A stretch of 5,948 bases of DNA, from positions 10,741-16,688 of the forward strand of contig NHCX01000086.1 in assembly GCA_002168015.1 (NCBI GenBank). Reading direction: 5' to 3'. The DNA comes from Verrucomicrobia bacterium TMED44 (lineage in GTDB: Bacteria; Verrucomicrobiota; Verrucomicrobiia; Opitutales; Seribacteraceae). Shown one piece after another: positions 1 to 5,948 of the stretch; positions within the stretch are counted from its first letter, which is position 1; every line of letters starts with the position of its first letter. The position numbers were made by a program, and so were the translations under genes. Under the pieces are notes generated by a model that saw only the letters and a list, made by a program, of their open reading frames with translations, had not been told where the DNA came from and did no database searches.

Positions 1-8
1 CCTAGTCC

Positions 9-293
9 ATGGCAAATCCCTTATCTCGCAAAGAAATTACTGAGAAATTAGCTGAGTTGAAAGCATGGAGCTGGGGTGATGACCGTCTGAAAAAAAGTTT
101 TCAATTCGCTAATTTCCGTGAAGCAATGTCCTTTATCATAAAGATATCCTATGAGGCAGAGGAAAGAGATCACCATCCGGAAGTTTATTCCTGTTACAAT
201 CAGGTTGCCCTTTCTCTTAGCACCCATGATGCAGGTGGAAAAGTGACCGCCAAGGATTTCGATCTTGCCTCAGCGATTGACCGGGTTAGTTGA
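9..293 (+). CDS. phhB: Pterin-4a-carbinolamine dehydratase (4a-hydroxytetrahydrobiopterin dehydratase)
   Basis: This 94-residue protein is the normal length for the small cytoplasmic PCD/DCoH family, which dehydrates 4a-hydroxytetrahydropterin to quinonoid dihydropterin after aromatic amino acid hydroxylation. The family signature is visible: H55-H56-P57, then aromatic Y60 and Y63, H73 and D83/D85. The three histidines correspond to the family's catalytic histidines. A TAG stop lies in frame at 3-5, so ATG 9 is the only reasonable start. Its ribosome binding site lies outside or at the very edge of the window. The gene converges on the sulfatase with 6 bp between stops and probably ends at the hairpin/T-tract described separately. 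No aromatic amino acid hydroxylase is visible here, so the partner enzyme is unknown; many bacteria carry this gene without an obvious partner. Family assignment is firm. The symbol follows the bacterial name for this family, and the physiological role is inferred. Confidence 0.93.
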   Translation: MANPLSRKEITEKLAELKAWSWGDDRLKKSFQFANFREAMSFIIKISYEAEERDHHPEVYSCYNQVALSLSTHDAGGKVTAKDFDLASAIDRVS

Positions 294-321
294 ATCGGGT
301 CAGCTTTTTTTCTTTTTTTTT
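278..321 (+). terminator. Candidate Rho-independent terminator of the dehydratase gene, inside the convergent gene ends
   Basis: On the plus strand, TGACC (278-282) pairs with GGTCA (298-302). After a G-G mismatch (283/297), bases 284-287 (GGTT) pair with 293-296 (GAATC side, including one G-T wobble), leaving a 5-nt loop at 288-292. Two bases later come seven T, one C and nine T (305-321). This is the stem-plus-U-tract layout of an intrinsic terminator. The stem is only moderately GC-rich and contains a mismatch, so strength is uncertain. It covers the stop codons of both convergent genes. In the opposite direction the hairpin is not followed by a T-rich stretch, so it should work mainly for the plus strand. 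Confidence 0.55.
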
Positions 322-1823
322 GGCGTTCGGGGGGCCCGTGTAAGAGGGCGGGTGTCTTCAGGCACTTTATATTGTTTACGAAGCCTGGTAAGTTCACTCT
401 TGAGCTCAGCGGTTAGCTTTTCATATCCGGGCTTTCCGTAAAGGGAATTTAATTCGTTGGGATCCTTATCCAGATCGTAAAGTTCCCATCCGTCGAGCAT
501 GTAGAAGTAAATGAGTTTGTACCGGTCCGTTCTTACCCCGTAATGCCGACGGACGGAATGAGCTCCGGGGAACTCATAATATTGATAGTATAGGGACTTG
601 CGCCAATTCTTTGCTTGTTTCCCTTTGAGGAGGGGAACCATTGAGGCACCCTGCATATCCTTGGGAGATTTGACTCCGCAAATGTCCAGGAATGTCTGAG
701 CGTAATCAAGGTTTTGCACAAGATCTGTATTTTGGGAACCTGGCTTGGTTACTCCTGGCCAACGAACGATCAGAGGGGTGCGGAAAGATTCTTCATACAT
801 CCAACGTTTATCATACCATCCATGCTCCCCAAGATACCAACCTTGATCGGAAGAGTAGATGACAACGGTATTCTCCGCGAGACCACTTTCATCAAGATAG
901 TCGAGTAAGCGGCCGATATTTTCATCTACGGAATCGATGCAACGGAGATAATCTTTTACATACCTCTGGTATTTCCATTTAAATAAGGCATCTCCTTCTA
1001 GGTTTGCTTCTTTAAATGCCTCGTTCTTCGGACCATAGGCTGCATCCCACATGGCTCTCTGCTTAGGGGTCAGGTTGCCGGGAGCCTTGATTTTTAAATC
1101 ACTGACGGAAAGATGCCGATCAATTGTCATTGCCTGAGTGGACGCGGGTTCGAGTCGGTTTTTGTAGTTATCCCTGAGGGTTTCAGGCTCAGGAATATCG
1201 ATATCATCATATTTGGTCAGATACTTGGGGCCTGGTTGCCAATTTCGGTGGGGTGCCTTGTGCTGGCTCATGACCAAGAAGGGTTTGTTCTTATCCCGAT
1301 CATTTTTAAGCCAGTCGAGAGTGATATCAGTGATTACATCGGTGGTGTACCCGGTAATCTTTTTGACTCCTTGCGCTGTGTTCATAGGAGGATTGTAATA
1401 GGGACCTTGTCCTTGCAACACTTGCCAGAAATCAAAGCCAGTCGGATCGCTTTTGAGGTGCCATTTTCCAATCATGGCGGTTTGATAGCCCTTCTTTTGC
1501 AAAAGTTTAGGAAATGTTTGTTGCTCGCCGTCAAATCTTTGCCCGTTGGTCAACTGTCCATTTAGGTGGCTGTGTTTTCCGGTGAGAATAACGGCCCGAC
1601 TGGGAGCACAAATTGAATTGGTGACAAAGGCACGGTTGAAAAGCATGCCATCCTTGGCGATACGATCTATGTTCGGAGTTTTATTACGATTGGACCCGTA
1701 AGCGGAAATGGCTTGGTAGGCATGATCATCTGTGAAGATGAATAGAACATTCAAAGGTTTAGCCGAAAGAGCACTGCTGGCGGATAAAAGAACCAGTATG
1801 AAGGGGAATATATTTTTTAACAT
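300..1823 (-). CDS. Exported S1-family (formylglycine-dependent) sulfatase
   Basis: This 507-residue protein has the usual length of a type I sulfatase, which hydrolyses sulfate esters, here probably on a glycan. Residues 1 to about 21 form a signal peptide (K3, a hydrophobic core, then ALSA), so it acts in the periplasm or outside the cell. The alkaline-phosphatase-like fold shows D32-D33 (metal), C72-A-P-S-R76 (Cys to be converted to formylglycine), G119-K-W-H122, H188, and D326-Q327 with H334 and K339. A C-terminal subdomain with the motif [11 protein letters not shown] lies near 447-457. The wording around CAPSR ([24 protein letters not shown] spread over 66-89) and APHRNW (190-195) resembles N-acetylglucosamine-6-sulfatase-like subfamilies (S1_11 type); the substrate is not proven. 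It needs a maturase such as anSME, not present here. The protein ends in five lysines and a serine encoded by A-runs. ATG 1823 is chosen because the signal peptide follows at once. AAGG lies only 1 nt upstream, too close to be a good Shine-Dalgarno. It diverges from the acyltransferase gene and is not in a visible polysaccharide-utilisation cluster. Confidence 0.95.
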   Translation of the reverse strand: MLKNIFPFILVLLSASSALSAKPLNVLFIFTDDHAYQAISAYGSNRNKTPNIDRIAKDGMLFNRAFVTNSICAPSRAVILTGKHSHLNGQLTNGQRFDGEQQTFPKLLQKKGYQTAMIGKWHLKSDPTGFDFWQVLQGQGPYYNPPMNTAQGVKKITGYTTDVITDITLDWLKNDRDKNKPFLVMSQHKAPHRNWQPGPKYLTKYDDIDIPEPETLRDNYKNRLEPASTQAMTIDRHLSVSDLKIKAPGNLTPKQRAMWDAAYGPKNEAFKEANLEGDALFKWKYQRYVKDYLRCIDSVDENIGRLLDYLDESGLAENTVVIYSSDQGWYLGEHGWYDKRWMYEESFRTPLIVRWPGVTKPGSQNTDLVQNLDYAQTFLDICGVKSPKDMQGASMVPLLKGKQAKNWRKSLYYQYYEFPGAHSVRRHYGVRTDRYKLIYFYMLDGWELYDLDKDPNELNSLYGKPGYEKLTAELKSELTRLRKQYKVPEDTRPLTRAPRTPKKKKKS

Positions 1824-1900
1824 ACCTTAGCTTGAGCATAATTCGATTTCCCTTGGCAATTGGAAAATCGAGTGTGAAATGGATTTTATGGAGCGAGGGG

Positions 1901-1906
1901 TATACT
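1901..1906 (+). promoter_or_regulatory. Candidate -10 box for the MFS/acyltransferase gene
   Basis: TATACT matches the bacterial TATAAT consensus at five of six positions and lies in the 93-bp divergent region. No convincing -35 box is found 16-18 bp upstream, and there is no TGn extension. If it is used, transcription would start about 5-8 nt downstream, near 1912-1914, which leaves only a few bases before ATG 1917 and makes the mRNA nearly leaderless. The GAGGGG at 1895-1900, which could serve as a Shine-Dalgarno, would then lie outside the transcript. The two readings exclude each other, so confidence is low. Confidence 0.25.
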
Positions 1907-1916
1907 GTATGCAAAA

Positions 1917-4412
1917 ATGAAGGATCCGGCAGAAAGGTCTTTTAAAGTGGTTTGGCCGTTAATGGTCTCCCAAACGGTTGGTGCTTTTAATGATAATGCA
2001 ATGAAGGCGATGCTTCCGGCCATGGCAGCCGTGCAATTTGGAAAAGCAACCATGGACTCGGTCAATCAACAAGTCTCAATCCTGCTCATCTTACCTTTTG
2101 TTGTGTTTGCCCCGGTTGCGGGATGGATTGCGGATCGCTTTTCCAAAAAAACAGTTATTACCTATGCCTTATTTGGACAATTACTTGGTTTGGGCGTACT
2201 TGGATTTGCTTTATACCTAAAAAGCTTGGAGTTTTCCTTGGCTGGTTTTTTTATTCTCTCAGTTCAGTCCGCTTTCTTTTCCCCAGCTAAAAAAGGAATA
2301 CTCAAGGAGCTTGTCGGAACCCAAAGATTGGGGAAAGCGGTCGGATTTATGGAAATGCTGGCGATGGTGGGCATCTTGGGAGGAGCGTTTGCCGGGGCCT
2401 TTACTTTTGATCAACTTGTGGAGCACAAAGGGGGGTGGGATGCCGCTTTTCTAGTTTGCGTCTTCATTTCTGTGCTTGCCCTTTTTTCATGGATTGTTTC
2501 CTGGCCAATTCCGGAAACTGAGGTGGTGGGAACTAAATCATTTAATCCTGCTGTGATGGTGAGTCATTTTCATGATTTGATTTATTTGTTTAAGCATCGA
2601 GAATTGCGCTATGCGGCATTGGGAGATGCTTGGTTTTGGGGGGTGGGCGGTTTTTTCTACTTGGTCTTGGTCAAGCTTTCTGGAGAAGTGGTGCTTGGCA
2701 AAGTGGGTCTTGGTTCGCTTTATGGCTACTGGTTTCTTTTGTTGGGCATCGGTATTATGCTGGGAAGCTTATTTACCGCCTATTTGAACCGAGGACGGAT
2801 TGAAATTGGATTGACTGCGATTGGTGGAGTGGGCATGCCGCTGGTATTTGTGGGTTTTTGTTTAAGCCAACCTCTTTCTGTGTTCTTTGATGGCTTGTGC
2901 CTGAGTCTTGGATTTTTTGGAGCTCTTTTCTTTGTTCCCCTCAATGGATTTCTACAAGATAATGCAAATGAAAAAGAAAGGGGAAGAGTATTGGCTGCCT
3001 CGAATTTACTCACCCAACTTGTAGGCATCCTGCTGATTCTATTCCATGCATTCCTTTCCAATGTATTGGGACTGAGCGCAAAGCAGGAATTACTGGTTAT
3101 CTTAATTCCCGCCATTCCCATTGGTTTAGTTACACTTTGGTATTTACTAGAAGATTTTTTTCGTGCTTGGTTTCACCTTTTTCTACGAGTTTTCTATAGA
3201 ATTCGAATTGTAGGGATGGAGCACTTCCCTAAGAGTGGTGGCTGTCTCTTGGTAAGTAACCATCTTTCTTATGCCGATCCTGTTTTCATTGGAGCTGCAT
3301 TTTCGCGAAAGATCAGGTATCTTGCCTATTCGGGCCTGGCTAAATCTCGCATCATGCGATTTGTATTTCGCCTTACTGAAACCCTAACTGTTTCTCCTGA
3401 GAAATCCTTGCAAAGCATCCGCGAATCTGTGAGGCGGCTCGAAACTGGAACGCCATTGTGCATTTTCGCCGAGGGAGGAATTTCGAGAATAGGTATGGTT
3501 CTTCCTTTCATGCGTGGTCCAATTGTTTTAGGGAAACGGGCTGGCGTTCCTGTCCTGCCTGTTCATTTGGATGGAGTTTGGGGATCGATCTTTAGCATGA
3601 ATAAAGGACGGTTTTTTAAAAAGATTCCCTTATCTCTTCCTTACCGTGTGACCGTCAGAGTTGGCATGCCTTTAAATTTTAAAGAAATTGATCAGAATAA
3701 TTGCCGGAATGCGGTTATGGAGCTGGGCAGGCAGTCATTTGCAGACCGTGTGATGATAAAACTCAAAATACAGAATTTTCTGAAAGGGCAGATCTTTGAA
3801 CCAAGCAAGGGCGTTTTTTGGCTGGATGACGAGGTTGAAATTACCCGTTCCGAATTTCTGAAAATGGTTAATGGAAATGGCCAGCCTGTGCCAAGGAATC
3901 TACTCGGTTGGGTCGAAGAGGTCAGGGATGTCATTTCAGGGGAATCCATAAAAGCCGAGCGCCATCTTTCTAATTGGATGAGAATGCAGGAAACCCATTA
4001 TTGGGATTACGAAAATATTATTGTAGAAGAAGATAGCGATCAGTGGATAAAGCAATGGTTACCCTGGGCGGGGCTTTTATGGGGCAGAACCATCGAGAAA
4101 CGTGGTACCACTTACCTTTTAAAGTCTAACGATTCAACTTTCACAAAGCCGGTGCTCAAGCTTTCAGGGTTAGCCACCGAAAAGAATGGCCTCATTTCTA
4201 TTAACGCGTTAAGCACGGAGCCTACTTTGTTGGATCAATCAGATATCGATCAAATTTTATATAAAGAAAAAACATGGGGGCGTATACTTGTTGGTTTTGG
4301 TTTTCGTCAGCAGGGAGATGATTATTTTATTAAGGGTGTAAGGTCAGAAGAAAAAATTCCTTCCGCCGGGGTTGACGGAGATGGTTTTTTGATTCCTACA
4401 AAAGACTTTTAA
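1917..4412 (+). CDS. LplT-like MFS transporter fused to PlsC-type acyltransferase, with unassigned C-terminal region
   Basis: This 831-residue inner-membrane protein has three parts. Residues 1 to about 412 are a 12-helix major facilitator of the lysophospholipid transporter (LplT) type, with GAFNDN at 22-27, the loop motif G69-W-I-A-D73-R74-F-S-K-K78, and PLNGFLQD followed by ERGRVLAASN (341-363). Residues ~425-590 are a lysophospholipid acyltransferase (PlsC/LPLAT) domain with N448-H449-L-S-Y-A-D454 (the HX4D catalytic pair) and F517-A-E519-G-G521, the substrate-binding EG motif. Residues ~600-831 are unassigned: polar, Trp-rich, without clear membrane helices. In the related Aas-type three-domain proteins (about 1,100 residues) this place is taken by an AMP-forming acyl-ACP synthetase; no intact adenylate-forming P-loop is visible here. 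The likely job is to flip lysophospholipid inward and re-acylate it, possibly with acyl-ACP made elsewhere. ATG 1917 is the first usable in-frame start after a TGA at 1875, and residues 8-27 match where the transporter family begins. GAGGGG is 16 nt away, too far for a standard Shine-Dalgarno. Domain calls are firm; substrate and overall role are inferred. Confidence 0.9.
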   Translation: MKDPAERSFKVVWPLMVSQTVGAFNDNAMKAMLPAMAAVQFGKATMDSVNQQVSILLILPFVVFAPVAGWIADRFSKKTVITYALFGQLLGLGVLGFALYLKSLEFSLAGFFILSVQSAFFSPAKKGILKELVGTQRLGKAVGFMEMLAMVGILGGAFAGAFTFDQLVEHKGGWDAAFLVCVFISVLALFSWIVSWPIPETEVVGTKSFNPAVMVSHFHDLIYLFKHRELRYAALGDAWFWGVGGFFYLVLVKLSGEVVLGKVGLGSLYGYWFLLLGIGIMLGSLFTAYLNRGRIEIGLTAIGGVGMPLVFVGFCLSQPLSVFFDGLCLSLGFFGALFFVPLNGFLQDNANEKERGRVLAASNLLTQLVGILLILFHAFLSNVLGLSAKQELLVILIPAIPIGLVTLWYLLEDFFRAWFHLFLRVFYRIRIVGMEHFPKSGGCLLVSNHLSYADPVFIGAAFSRKIRYLAYSGLAKSRIMRFVFRLTETLTVSPEKSLQSIRESVRRLETGTPLCIFAEGGISRIGMVLPFMRGPIVLGKRAGVPVLPVHLDGVWGSIFSMNKGRFFKKIPLSLPYRVTVRVGMPLNFKEIDQNNCRNAVMELGRQSFADRVMIKLKIQNFLKGQIFEPSKGVFWLDDEVEITRSEFLKMVNGNGQPVPRNLLGWVEEVRDVISGESIKAERHLSNWMRMQETHYWDYENIIVEEDSDQWIKQWLPWAGLLWGRTIEKRGTTYLLKSNDSTFTKPVLKLSGLATEKNGLISINALSTEPTLLDQSDIDQILYKEKTWGRILVGFGFRQQGDDYFIKGVRSEEKIPSAGVDGDGFLIPTKDF

Positions 4413-4428
4413 GTTCGAAGCTTTTCCT

Positions 4429-4457
4429 TTGAAGCGGCTTCTGATAAGTTGTAATAT
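4429..4457 (+). promoter_or_regulatory. Candidate sigma-70-like promoter for nrnA-truB
   Basis: TTGAAG (4429-4434, four of six matches to TTGACA) is separated by exactly 17 bp from TAATAT (4452-4457, four of six matches to TATAAT). The predicted start is near 4464, giving a leader of about 20 nt before ATG 4484. An overlapping TATCAT (4455-4460) is a better -10 match but has a poor spacing to TTGAAG. No terminator is seen after the upstream gene, so read-through from it is also possible. Confidence 0.35.
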
Positions 4458-4483
4458 CATTTCGCAGATTAAAATTTTTGATT

Positions 4484-5482
4484 ATGACAACTTTCCTTTC
4501 TGAATCATCTGCCTTTGCCACTTTACTTGGGCAATTGCATGGTTCTTCCGTACTTGTGCTGGGACATTGCCGACCTGATGGTGATTGTATCGGATCGCAG
4601 GTTGCTATGACTCGTGCCCTGCTCAAATTAGGAATCAATGCAATGGCAGTGAATCAGGATCCAGTTCCGCGAACATTACAAAAGTTTGTGGGTGATACTC
4701 CTTTGTATAATCCAAGTGAAGTAAAGGATGGAGATTATAGGGTGATCACTGTTGATTGCGCCGACCATGCTCGCGTCGGAGAAGACTTGAGGGGGAAATT
4801 TCCAAAAGTTTTCCTTAATGTCGACCATCATGTGTCAAACACTCACTTTGCAGAGCATAATTTTGTCTTATCGGATGCTTCAGCCACAGGTGAAATCCTG
4901 GCGAAATTTTTCTTCGATTCAGGTTTCGAAATTGATAAGACGACCGCTGAAGCCCTTTACTTGGGCATTTGCACCGATACTGGCCAGTTTTGTTATGCAG
5001 GAACCAATGCCGCTGTCTTTGAGATCTGTAGAAAACTATGTGAAGCAGGAGGTGATCCCTCCTCTGTAGCCCATGAACTCTACGAGAGAGAAAAGCCCGG
5101 TCGTATCCAACTGCTCCAAAAATTCTTAGCCAGTTTCCGCATGGAATTTGACGACAGGGTGTGTATTGGAAATATTCGTGAGGAGTTTTATGAACAAACG
5201 GGAACCAAGCCTGAAGATGCAGAAAGCTTTGTAGATTATGCAAGATCTTTGGAGGGTGTTGAAATCGGAGTACTGGTGGAGGACAGAAACGGGAAATTAA
5301 AGGGAAGTTTCCGGGCAAAGGACAAAAAATACCGGGTCGATCTTCTGGCGAAAAAATTTGCCGGGGGTGGTCATGCCTGTGCGGCTGGATTTAATGTGGA
5401 AGTTCCATTTGATGAGTTTTATTCTAAGCTTGTTCAGGCGATCGGAGGTCATCTACAGCAAATACAACAAGGAGGCTTTTAA
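4484..5482 (+). CDS. nrnA: Bifunctional oligoribonuclease / pAp phosphatase NrnA (DHH-DHHA1 phosphoesterase)
   Basis: This 332-residue cytoplasmic protein has the normal length of NrnA, which degrades 2-5-nt RNAs to mononucleotides and dephosphorylates 3'-phosphoadenosine 5'-phosphate. In numbering from ATG 4484, the DHH metal-binding set is complete: H28-C-R-P-D32-G-D34, D91 in TVDCAD, D114-H115-H116 in NVDHHVSN, and D165 in GICTDTGQF. The C-terminal DHHA1 substrate-binding domain (~220-320) ends with the G294-G-G-H297 motif before ACAAGF. A TTG six bases upstream (4478) is also in frame and would add two residues; ATG is preferred. Neither start has a clear Shine-Dalgarno: the leader is A/T-rich. 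The gene lies 71 bp after the MFS/acyltransferase gene and directly abuts truB. In many bacteria nrnA sits between rbfA and truB; rbfA is absent here. Identity is well supported; the exact start is less certain. Confidence 0.95.
   Translation: MTTFLSESSAFATLLGQLHGSSVLVLGHCRPDGDCIGSQVAMTRALLKLGINAMAVNQDPVPRTLQKFVGDTPLYNPSEVKDGDYRVITVDCADHARVGEDLRGKFPKVFLNVDHHVSNTHFAEHNFVLSDASATGEILAKFFFDSGFEIDKTTAEALYLGICTDTGQFCYAGTNAAVFEICRKLCEAGGDPSSVAHELYEREKPGRIQLLQKFLASFRMEFDDRVCIGNIREEFYEQTGTKPEDAESFVDYARSLEGVEIGVLVEDRNGKLKGSFRAKDKKYRVDLLAKKFAGGGHACAAGFNVEVPFDEFYSKLVQAIGGHLQQIQQGGF
5471..5475 (+). promoter_or_regulatory. Shine-Dalgarno of truB inside the 3' end of nrnA
   Basis: GGAGG lies 7 nt before ATG 5483, the ideal spacing, and is read as part of the last codons of nrnA (Gly-Gly-Phe). 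It fixes the truB start and suggests that ribosomes finishing nrnA restart on truB. It is the only strong Shine-Dalgarno sequence at standard spacing in the window. Confidence 0.85.
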
Positions 5483-5948
5483 ATGGGATTGCAAGGACCA
5501 GAATTTGAGGGGATTCTTTTAGTAGATAAGCCATCCGGTATAACTTCGCATGATATAGTCGATCGACTGCGCAGGAAATTAAAGATGAAAAAGATTGGTC
5601 ATGCAGGTACTCTTGACCCCTTGGCTACTGGACTCATGATTATGCTTATTGGCAAGGCTACGAAGGTTTCACAGTTCTTGATCAGTCTGGATAAGTCATA
5701 TGAAGGAACTTTTAAACTCGGAGTTGAAACGGATAGTCAGGACTCTGACGGAAATGTGCTAGAGGAAAAGGCAATTCCGGAAGCTTTGAGTGAAGAAAAT
5801 ATTCGGGATGCCATGAAAGAATTCCTCGGAGACCAATACCAAACTCCCCCGATGTTTTCCGCTAAAAAGGTCGACGGTGTTCCTCTTTATAAAATGGCCC
5901 GCAAGGGAAAGACCGTTGAACGGGAACCTCGTTTTATCAGGATAAATG
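5483..5948 (+). CDS. truB: tRNA pseudouridine-55 synthase TruB, 5' part (runs off the window)
   Basis: The frame is open from ATG 5483 to the window end: 155 codons plus one base, about half of the family's usual 230-310 residues. TruB converts U55 of the tRNA T-loop to pseudouridine. Visible motifs are the N-terminal [15 protein letters not shown] (10-24), the catalytic motif G39-H-A-G-T-L-D45-P-L-A-T-G50 with nucleophile D45, KSYEG with Y73 (the conserved active-site tyrosine), and [21 protein letters not shown] (split across 120-140). The start codon follows the nrnA TAA directly with no gap, and a GGAGG lies 7 nt upstream, so translation is probably coupled to nrnA. No frameshift or missing key residue is seen. 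The C-terminal part lies outside the window. Confidence 0.96.
   Translation, partial: MGLQGPEFEGILLVDKPSGITSHDIVDRLRRKLKMKKIGHAGTLDPLATGLMIMLIGKATKVSQFLISLDKSYEGTFKLGVETDSQDSDGNVLEEKAIPEALSEENIRDAMKEFLGDQYQTPPMFSAKKVDGVPLYKMARKGKTVEREPRFIRIN

Noticed and set aside
1113..1565. 150-codon open frame on the plus strand inside the sulfatase
   Set aside because: It lies fully antisense to well-conserved sulfatase sequence, including the CAPSR region's neighbourhood, has no Shine-Dalgarno, and its translation shows no recognisable domain. It is a shadow frame.
1824..1870. Minus-strand promoter for the sulfatase (TTGCCA with TATGCT)
   Set aside because: Both hexamers are fair matches, but they are only about 13 bp apart, too short for a normal sigma-70 spacer. 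No better pair was found.
4134..4160. SNDSTFTKP (residues 737-745) as a working adenylate-forming P-loop
   Set aside because: The family's conserved glycines and the P-K-G order are absent, and the remaining length (under 100 residues) cannot hold the rest of the catalytic domain.
4417..4441. GAAGC / GAAGC / GCTTC cluster after the MFS/acyltransferase stop as a terminator
   Set aside because: The possible stem is only 5 bp with a 15-nt loop, or 4 bp with a 3-nt loop, and no T-run follows. It does not meet the layout of an intrinsic terminator.
4815..5318. 167-codon open frame on the minus strand inside nrnA
   Set aside because: It is antisense to the conserved DHH/DHHA1 coding region, its translation is of low complexity and odd composition (rich in H, R, Q, P), and there is no initiation signal.
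1..5948. Mobile elements, CRISPR, tRNA, phage or defence genes
   Set aside because: No transposase, integrase, spaced repeats, cloverleaf sequence or recognisable defence domain was seen on either strand; coding genes fill nearly all of the window.

Overview
This window is a compact bacterial chromosome segment with five genes and almost no spare DNA. The set suggests a marine or sulfated-polysaccharide-using member of the PVC group, most likely Verrucomicrobiota: an exported S1-type sulfatase, an LplT-like transporter fused to a PlsC acyltransferase, and an nrnA-truB pair. This assignment is inferred from gene content and protein style. No rRNA or other marker gene is present to prove it.

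Layout. (1) 9-293, plus strand: a small complete pterin-4a-carbinolamine dehydratase. (2) 300-1823, minus strand: a secreted sulfatase that converges on the dehydratase with 6 bp between the stop codons. A hairpin plus T-tract lies across both gene ends. (3) 1824-1916: a 93-bp divergent intergenic region with a candidate -10 box very close to the next start. (4) 1917-4412, plus strand: an 831-residue MFS/acyltransferase fusion whose last ~230 residues I cannot assign. It looks like an Aas-type phospholipid remodelling protein in which the usual acyl-ACP synthetase domain is absent or heavily reduced. (5) 4413-4483: a 71-bp gap with a weak candidate promoter. (6) 4484-5482, plus strand: nrnA, a DHH/DHHA1 nano-RNase/pAp phosphatase. 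(7) 5483-5948, plus strand: the 5' half of truB, immediately after the nrnA stop and running off the window.

Function. nrnA and truB form a tight RNA-metabolism operon: degradation of very short RNAs, and pseudouridine-55 synthesis in tRNA. The fusion protein probably flips lysophospholipids across the inner membrane and re-acylates them. The sulfatase acts outside the cytoplasm on a sulfated glycan. The dehydratase recycles or clears hydroxylated pterins. The genes do not form one pathway.

I found no mobile element, CRISPR array, tRNA, tandem repeat or recognisable new defence or biosynthetic system. The item most worth following is the unassigned C-terminal region of the fusion protein.
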